This document shows positions 4,685-8,443 of a DNA stretch of 8,443 bases, piece by piece. The notes under the pieces are model-generated. The model was not told the DNA's origin. It saw nothing but the letters and a program-made list of their open reading frames with translations, and ran no database searches. The stretch's first letter is position 1. The number at the start of each line of letters is the position of its first letter. The DNA lies in assembly GCA_035292505.1 (NCBI GenBank), contig DATDQA010000054.1:1-8443 (forward strand), written 5' to 3'. Source of the stretch: DATDQA01 sp035292505. GTDB taxonomy: Bacteria > Bacteroidota > Bacteroidia > Chitinophagales > Saprospiraceae. The translations under genes and the position numbers were made by a program.

Positions 4685-7222
4685 ATGAAGAAGATAACTC
4701 CAGTCCTTCTCCTCATTTGTGCATTTGTACATTTTCATATTTTCACATTTGCTCAAAACGTGGGCATTGGCACTGCAACTCCGGCAGTCAAGTTGCATAT
4801 CAAAGGATCAGCAGATGCTTCTCAACTCATCATTGATGCCAATAGCACGCAAAGCAACACCAACCCTCTCATAAAACTCCGAAACAGCAGTGCTATCGAC
4901 CTGCTCTGGATTAATTCGGATGACACTTCAAATGTATTTGTTGGGTTAAAAGCAGGAAGGGATAATAATGCAGTTGGCGGAGGACAATTCAACACTTTTA
5001 TGGGAAGCCGTGCAGGGTATTCCAACAACACAGGAAGCGCAAATACCGTCAACGGATTTGCGGCACTTCGTTACAACACTACGGGAACCTATAATACCGC
5101 CAACGGAGTGAATGCGCTTTATGTCAACATCAACGGTGACAATAACACCGCCAACGGATCTTCTGCGCTTTTTTCTAATGTAGCCGGAGACAATGCAACT
5201 GCGATTGGGTACAATGCAATGTATTATACCAACAACACCGCAACTACATTCACGAACTATAACGTGGCTGTGGGATTTGAAGCCTTGAGAGGTTCTGTCA
5301 ATGCTTCGGCAAATACTGGAAATTATAATGCGGCTCTGGGCTATCAAACACTCAGGAGCAATACGACTGGAAACAACAACACCGCCAACGGAAATGAGGC
5401 GCTTTATTCCAATACCACAGGGAACTCCAATACCGCCAACGGAGATGAGGCACTTTATTCCAACACCACAGGAGGAAACAATACCGCCAACGGAGTTTCT
5501 GCGCTTTCTTCCAACGCCACAGGAGGCGGTAATATCGCCAACGGACGGTCTGCGCTATATTCCAATGTAGCAGGAAGCAATGCCACCGCTGTTGGTTATA
5601 ATGCCATGTTTTATGCCAACAACACCGCAACTCCATTCCTTAATTATAATGTGGCTGTTGGCTTTGAGGCATTAAGGGGCTCTATACTTGCTGCCAATAA
5701 TACCGGCAATTTCAATACCGCTCTCGGTTATCAAACATTATGGAGCAATACCACAGGAGACGGCAATAGTGCCGCCGGATATGATGCGCTTTTCAACAAC
5801 ACCACGGGAAGCTACAATATCGCCAACGGACGGTCTGCGCTTATTGCCAACACCGTAGGTGACTTCAATACCGCCACGGGGTATAATGCCCTATTTTCCA
5901 ATGTAGCAGGAAGCGAGGCAACTGCGATTGGTTATAATGCCATGCGCAATGCCAACAACATGGCAACTCCATTTAATAATCATTGTGTTGCCGTCGGCTT
6001 TGAGGCGTTAAAAGGCTCCGCTATAGCTTCTGAAAATACCGGCAATTATAATACGGCTCTTGGCTATCAAACACTTTGGAGCAATACAAACGGAGAACAG
6101 AATACCGCCACAGGAGAGCAAGCGCTTAATTCCAACACAATCGGAAACACAAATACCGCCAACGGATACCGGGCATTACATTCCAACACTACAGGATACT
6201 CAAATACGGCCGTAGGAGCCAATGCTCTTATCTCAAACACCACAGGAGAAGATAATACGGCTATCGGATTTAATGCGCTCCATCACAATGTAGCGGGAGA
6301 TAACTCAACTGCTGTTGGTTTTTATGCCATGCATTATGCGAACAACAGCGCAACATCGTTTTCCGGCGACAATGTAGCATTGGGATACTACGCACTGCGC
6401 GGCTCCTCAAATCCTGTTGACAATACCGGCCATTCCAATACTGCTCTTGGTACTCAAACAATGTGGGTCAATACCACAGGCACCTATAATACTGCGAGCG
6501 GAAGTCATGCGCTTTCTTCGAACACCGCAGGAGACAATAATACTGCCACCGGAGCCCTGGCTCTTGATAACAACACATCAGGTCACTCCAATACGGCCAC
6601 CGGATATGGTGCACTTGCTACGAATACCACAGGAGATCAGAACTCTGCTTTTGGAAGGAGCGCTTATTTTGACCTGACGAATTTGAATAATACTACCGCG
6701 ATAGGGTATGCAGCAGGCGGAATTGTTGATGCCAGCAACCGTATAGAAATCGGTAACACCAGTGTCAGTAATATTGCCGGGCAGGTTGGCTTTAGTACCT
6801 ACAGTGATGCAAGAATAAAAGACAACGTTACGGCGAATGTACCCGGGCTTTCGTTTATTACCCGCCTACGGCCTGTCACCTACAACTTAAATATCCATCG
6901 TCAGAATGAAATGGTCTATTCTGACGGGAAGAACGAAAGTGACTGGGCAACGAAATACGATATTGAAGAGATCCGCATGACCGGCTTCATTGCGCAGGAA
7001 GTAGAGAAGGCAGCCAAAGAAGCGGGATATGATTTTAGCGGAGTACAGAAGCCGGCTAATCCCGATGAACTATACTCTCTCCGTTATTCCGACTTCGTCA
7101 TACCGCTGGTAAAAGCCGTGCAGGAGTTATCAGCAAAGAATAATGAAAAGGATAGTATCATCGATACACTTACTCCGAGGATTGAGAGATTAGAAGCATT
7201 GCTTGAGGTAAAGGATGAATAG
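4685..7222 (+). CDS. Secreted NTANG-repeat beta-roll fibre protein with C-terminal S74 chaperone
   Basis: An 845-residue exported protein, probably a trimeric surface fibre or adhesin. Residues 1-23 form a signal peptide starting MKK and ending TFA|QN. I chose ATG 4685 because a GTG 54 bases upstream would place 18 polar residues before it. The mature protein opens with NVGIGTATP, common in Bacteroidota fibre-like proteins. Residues 83-679 are a YadA-head-like repeat domain: NTANGxxALxSNTTGxx units and four enlarged pairs (see the repeat entries). Residues 707-815 are the S74 intramolecular chaperone, with SDARIK supplying Ser707 and Lys712 (the Ser-Lys spacing of self-cleaving members), then LRPVTYN, TGFIAQEVE and SDFVIPLVKAVQEL. 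A short coiled coil (about 816-845) ends the protein. Cutting before Ser707 would release 139 residues. The only cysteine of the mature chain is Cys434, inside the repeats. No type IX sorting domain, membrane anchor or lipobox is seen, so surface attachment is unexplained. The S74 domain is paralogous to that at 1-540. Binding target unknown. Confidence 0.9.
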   Translation: MKKITPVLLLICAFVHFHIFTFAQNVGIGTATPAVKLHIKGSADASQLIIDANSTQSNTNPLIKLRNSSAIDLLWINSDDTSNVFVGLKAGRDNNAVGGGQFNTFMGSRAGYSNNTGSANTVNGFAALRYNTTGTYNTANGVNALYVNINGDNNTANGSSALFSNVAGDNATAIGYNAMYYTNNTATTFTNYNVAVGFEALRGSVNASANTGNYNAALGYQTLRSNTTGNNNTANGNEALYSNTTGNSNTANGDEALYSNTTGGNNTANGVSALSSNATGGGNIANGRSALYSNVAGSNATAVGYNAMFYANNTATPFLNYNVAVGFEALRGSILAANNTGNFNTALGYQTLWSNTTGDGNSAAGYDALFNNTTGSYNIANGRSALIANTVGDFNTATGYNALFSNVAGSEATAIGYNAMRNANNMATPFNNHCVAVGFEALKGSAIASENTGNYNTALGYQTLWSNTNGEQNTATGEQALNSNTIGNTNTANGYRALHSNTTGYSNTAVGANALISNTTGEDNTAIGFNALHHNVAGDNSTAVGFYAMHYANNSATSFSGDNVALGYYALRGSSNPVDNTGHSNTALGTQTMWVNTTGTYNTASGSHALSSNTAGDNNTATGALALDNNTSGHSNTATGYGALATNTTGDQNSAFGRSAYFDLTNLNNTTAIGYAAGGIVDASNRIEIGNTSVSNIAGQVGFSTYSDARIKDNVTANVPGLSFITRLRPVTYNLNIHRQNEMVYSDGKNESDWATKYDIEEIRMTGFIAQEVEKAAKEAGYDFSGVQKPANPDELYSLRYSDFVIPLVKAVQELSAKNNEKDSIIDTLTPRIERLEALLEVKDE
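4714..4751 (+). repeat. Degenerate CATTTTCA-type octamer repeat encoding the signal-peptide core
   Basis: About five tandem, imperfect copies of an eight-base unit are present (CATTTGTG, CATTTGTA, a shortened CATTTT, CATATTTT, CACATTTG). They lie inside the signal sequence of the gene starting at 4685 and encode its His- and Phe-rich core FVHFHIFTFA. A related pair, CACATTCT and CACATCTA, occurs at 7342-7357 after the gene. The coding role is certain if the start is right; calling it a mobile or dispersed repeat is inference. Confidence 0.45.
5195..5326 (+). repeat. Enlarged repeat pair, copy 1 of 4 (23+21 residues)
   Basis: This encodes residues 171-214, starting ATAIGYNAMYY and followed by VAVGFEALRG. 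Compared with the 17-residue unit, the first half carries about six extra residues (NNTATTF region) and the second about four. The extra residues are expected to bulge from the beta-roll as loops. It is flanked by four canonical units before and five after. Confidence 0.85.
5582..5713 (+). repeat. Enlarged repeat pair, copy 2 of 4
   Basis: This encodes residues 300-343, beginning ATAVGYNAMFY, with the same 23+21 lengths as copy 1. It starts 387 bases (129 residues) after copy 1. It differs from copy 1 mainly inside the extra loop residues (TPFL versus TTFT, and ILAAN versus VNASA), while the VAVGFEALRG core is unchanged. Confidence 0.85.
5918..6049 (+). repeat. Enlarged repeat pair, copy 3 of 4
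   Basis: This encodes residues 412-455, beginning ATAIGYNAMRN. It starts 336 bases after copy 2, exactly one 51-base unit closer than the other spacings. It contains the only cysteine of the mature protein (Cys434, in NNHCVAVGF), which in a trimer would bring three cysteines to the same level of the fibre. Confidence 0.85.
6305..6436 (+). repeat. Enlarged repeat pair, copy 4 of 4 (most diverged)
   Basis: This encodes residues 541-584, beginning STAVGFYAMHY and continuing VALGYYALRG. It starts 387 bases after copy 3 and keeps the 23+21 lengths. Its loop residues (SFSGD, SNPVD) and parts of its core differ most from the other three. The divergence suggests an older copy or relaxed selection near the chaperone end. 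Confidence 0.82.
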
Positions 7223-7237
7223 GTTTCTTAAAATTGC

Positions 7238-7269
7238 CGGGAAAAATATAGGCTTTGAGTAGCCTCCCG
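7238..7269. terminator. Compound hairpin after the fibre gene, weak terminator candidate
   Basis: AGGCT (7250-7254) pairs with AGCCT (7261-7265) over a six-base loop, and CGGG (7238-7241) pairs with CCCG (7266-7269). The outer and inner stems are adjacent on the right but separated by an eight-base A-rich bulge on the left. It starts 16 bases after the fibre gene's stop. There is no T run behind it, so termination here is only suggested by position. Confidence 0.3.
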
Positions 7270-7314
7270 CCTGTTTACAGTTGAGTTTGGATTTGGATTT
7301 CTCTCATTTTATCA

Positions 7315-7340
7315 CCTTCGGACCCTGAGCTTGTCGAAGG
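7315..7340. repeat. Inverted repeat containing the CCTGAGCTTGTCGAAGG element
   Basis: CCTTCG (7315-7320) and CGAAGG (7335-7340) form a six-base GC-rich stem with a 14-base loop. The right part reads CCTGAGCTTGTCGAAGG, a short string that I recognise from memory as recurring in intergenic regions of many bacterial genomes. Only one copy is visible in this window, so its repetitive nature rests on recall. It may also serve as a two-way terminator stem. Confidence 0.45.
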
Positions 7341-7341
7341 G

Positions 7342-7357
7342 CACATTCTCACATCTA
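7342..7357. repeat. Two CACATTCT-type octamers
   Basis: CACATTCT and CACATCTA stand in tandem directly after the inverted repeat. They resemble CACATTTG and its neighbours in the signal-peptide repeat at 4714-4751. With only two copies this could be chance. Confidence 0.3.
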
Positions 7358-7375
7358 TGCTCCAGGCTCTCATGC

Positions 7376-7392
7376 CGAAGTCGTGATCTTCG
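7376..7392 (-). terminator. Small hairpin downstream of hisS
   Basis: CGAAG (7376-7380) and CTTCG (7388-7392) form a five-base stem with a seven-base loop, 24 bases past the hisS stop codon in the direction of hisS transcription. No T tract follows on the minus strand. Position suggests a 3' end structure for hisS, but the stem is short. Confidence 0.25.
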
Positions 7393-7404
7393 CTGCGCTG
7401 CGAT

Positions 7405-7439
7405 CTGCTCTATGCTCTATGCTCTATGCCCCATGCTCC
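7405..7439. repeat. Five tandem heptamers (ATGCTCT type) across the hisS stop codon
   Basis: Five contiguous seven-base units are seen: CTGCTCT, two identical ATGCTCT, then ATGCCCC and ATGCTCC. The array covers the hisS stop codon (7417-7419, minus strand) and the last six codons (SMGHRA). Because seven is not a multiple of three, gain or loss of one unit would change the final residues and the stop used. Such arrays can vary by slippage; no variation can be seen from a single sequence. Confidence 0.7.
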
Positions 7440-8443
7440 TGACAAGTTCAGAAAGCGTCACATTCTTTTGCTCTCCGGATTCCATATTCTTCAGCATCAC
7501 CGTTTGTGAACGTAATTCATCATCTCCGACAATCGCCACAAACGGCACCTTGAGTTGATTCGCATAGCGCATCTGCTTCTGCAGCTTTGTTGGTTCAGGA
7601 TACATATCTGCGCTGATATTCTGTCTGCGAACTTCCGTGGTCGCGGCAAAAGCAAATGTCAAGGCCTCTTCACTCAGCGCAATAAACAATACCTGTGGGG
7701 CCGATGTCAATGTGGATGGAAACAAGTTCTTAGCCTCCATCACATCATAGATTCTTTCCGCACCGAAGGAGATACCTACACCCGGCATTCCCGGCATCCC
7801 AAATACCGACGTCAGATCATCATATCTTCCACCACCACCCAGGCTCCCCATGTCTGCTTCCACTGCCGCCACTTCAAAAATGCATCCTGTATAGTAATCA
7901 AGTCCTCTCGCGAGTTTCACGTCAAATACACATGAATTGTGCAACGTCGTCTGATGGAGAAATTGCATCACCTGTTTCACCTCATCGATGCCTTGCATAG
8001 CCATCTTTGAATCCTGAAGAGTCTTCGCCAATCCATCCAATGTTTCTTCTGACAGGATAGAAATGATTTGGTCAATTGCAAGACCTGGAATACCACGCTT
8101 CTCCATTTCAAGGCGGACGCCGGATTCGTCAATCTTATCCCATTTGTCGATAGCAGTGGTCATGCTCGTCAGATGCTCCCTGATGTTGCAGAGTTCTGCG
8201 ATGCCTGTCAAAATCTTTCGATGATTAAATCGAATCACTACTGGCAGCCCCAGCGCAGCAAAAACTTCATCATAAATCTGCACGAGTTCAGCTTCATACA
8301 ACAATGACTTCGAACCTACTACATCGACATCGCATAGATAGAATTCCTGATAGCGTCCTTTCTGTGGCCGGTCAGCGCGCCAGACAGGTTGAATCTGATA
8401 GCGTTTAAAAGGAAATGGCAGTTCATTTTGATGCATGACAACA
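7417..8443 (-). CDS. hisS: Histidyl-tRNA synthetase, 5' end outside the window
   Basis: This is a class II aminoacyl-tRNA synthetase that charges tRNA-His with histidine in the cytoplasm. The 341 visible codons run from the right edge (reading VVMHQNEL, so coding continues beyond base 8443) to TAG at 7417-7419. About 100 or more N-terminal residues, including motif 1, are missing only because of the window edge. Class II motif 2 is seen in FKRYQIQPVWRADRP and GRYQEFY near 8345-8411. The histidine-specific loop ARGLDYYTG is at 7885-7911, the glycine-rich GGGGRYDD at about 7818-7841 and motif 3 GVGISFGAERIYDVM at about 7738-7782. The C-terminal anticodon-binding domain begins near APQVLFIAL and includes QMRYANQLKVPFVAIVGDDE. 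All catalytic motifs look intact. The last residues, SMGHRA, are encoded by a heptamer repeat. It converges with the fibre gene and shows no functional link to it. Confidence 0.96.
   Translation of the reverse strand, partial: VVMHQNELPFPFKRYQIQPVWRADRPQKGRYQEFYLCDVDVVGSKSLLYEAELVQIYDEVFAALGLPVVIRFNHRKILTGIAELCNIREHLTSMTTAIDKWDKIDESGVRLEMEKRGIPGLAIDQIISILSEETLDGLAKTLQDSKMAMQGIDEVKQVMQFLHQTTLHNSCVFDVKLARGLDYYTGCIFEVAAVEADMGSLGGGGRYDDLTSVFGMPGMPGVGISFGAERIYDVMEAKNLFPSTLTSAPQVLFIALSEEALTFAFAATTEVRRQNISADMYPEPTKLQKQMRYANQLKVPFVAIVGDDELRSQTVMLKNMESGEQKNVTLSELVRSMGHRA

Larger units (their letters stand above)
4991..6691 (+). repeat. Array of 31 protein-coding repeat units, mainly 51 bp (17 residues)
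   Basis: Residues 103-669 of the fibre protein divide without remainder into repeat units. In order there are four 17-residue units, then an enlarged 23+21 pair, five 17s, a pair, four 17s, a pair, five 17s, a pair and five 17s. That is 23 canonical units plus eight enlarged ones. The consensus is N-T-A-x-G-x-x-A-L-x-x-N-T-T-G-x-x. Many copies are also similar as DNA, for example the recurring string AATACCGCCAACGGA, which suggests expansion by in-frame duplication. The pattern is that of a left-handed beta-roll of the trimeric-adhesin head type, with one unit per turn. One degenerate unit precedes the array (NVFVGLKAG) and one follows it (TTAIGYAAGG). Confidence 0.92.
7223..7416. other. Repeat- and hairpin-rich convergent intergenic region
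   Basis: These 194 bases separate two genes that point at each other, so transcripts from both sides should end here. I see no gene in it. It holds a compound hairpin (7238-7269), a repeated-element-like inverted repeat (7315-7340), two octamer copies (7342-7357), a small hairpin (7376-7392) and part of a heptamer array (7405-7439). None has a clean T tract. Confidence 0.6.

Noticed and set aside
4685..4751. Lipoprotein signal (cysteine at residue 12)
   Set aside because: The residues before the cysteine (LLI) do not fit a lipobox, and the hydrophobic core continues well past it.
5352..5636. Minus-strand Trp- and Arg-rich repetitive open frame
   Set aside because: Its periodic composition is just the reverse complement of the 51-bp coding repeats.
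4991..6691. CRISPR-like or non-coding tandem repeat array
   Set aside because: The repeats are contiguous, in frame and encode a regular protein motif; there are no spacers and no cas genes.
1..7222. Prophage tail-fibre region, because S74 domains occur in phage tail spikes
   Set aside because: The large protein has a Sec signal peptide, no phage structural genes are present, and the neighbours are a two-component system and hisS.
7555..7935. Plus-strand open frame of 126 codons opposite hisS
   Set aside because: It is fully antisense to conserved HisRS motifs, including the ARGLDYYTG loop and motif 3, and resembles no protein I know.

Overview
The window looks like a chromosomal fragment of a Bacteroidota bacterium. 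The reasons are a LytS-type sensor kinase with a two-component-regulator beta-propeller paired with a LytTR response regulator, large exported 'NVGIGT...' proteins ending in an S74 intramolecular chaperone, weak or absent Shine-Dalgarno sequences before the genes, and a histidyl-tRNA synthetase of the type I associate with that phylum. I cannot name the species. Nothing points clearly to a prophage, plasmid, CRISPR array, transposase or RNA gene.

Layout, left to right. Positions 1-540 (+) are the 3' end of a fibre-like protein with an S74 chaperone domain and a coiled-coil tail; its start lies outside the window. Positions 541-732 are a non-coding leader with two short perfect palindromes. 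Positions 733-3795 (+) encode a 1020-residue exported-sensor histidine kinase starting at TTG. Its last 23 bases overlap the LytTR response regulator at 3773-4513 (+), so the two form one operon. Positions 4514-4684 hold GC-rich hairpins that compete for the same bases. Positions 4685-7222 (+) encode an 845-residue secreted protein: signal peptide, long NTANG-type beta-roll repeat domain, S74 chaperone and coiled coil. Positions 7223-7416 are a convergent intergenic region rich in small repeats and hairpins. From 7417 to the right edge, on the minus strand, is most of hisS, whose 5' end lies outside the window.

How the parts may work together. The kinase has an extracytoplasmic propeller and Y_Y_Y module, one membrane segment and a cytoplasmic kinase, and should phosphorylate Asp54 of the adjacent regulator. 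The regulator would then bind DNA through its LytTR domain. This pair is flanked on both sides by fibre or adhesin-like S74 proteins, so control of surface fibres is an attractive hypothesis, but it is inferred from position only. hisS is a housekeeping gene of opposite orientation and probably unrelated.

The most distinctive feature is the repeat domain at 4991-6691. It divides exactly into 31 units: 23 canonical 17-residue units and four copies of an enlarged 23+21-residue pair. The enlarged pairs are spaced 129, 112 and 129 residues apart. The domain therefore has a regular superperiod that would place protruding loops at intervals along a trimeric fibre. All gene families here are known; I see no convincing evidence of an entirely new system.
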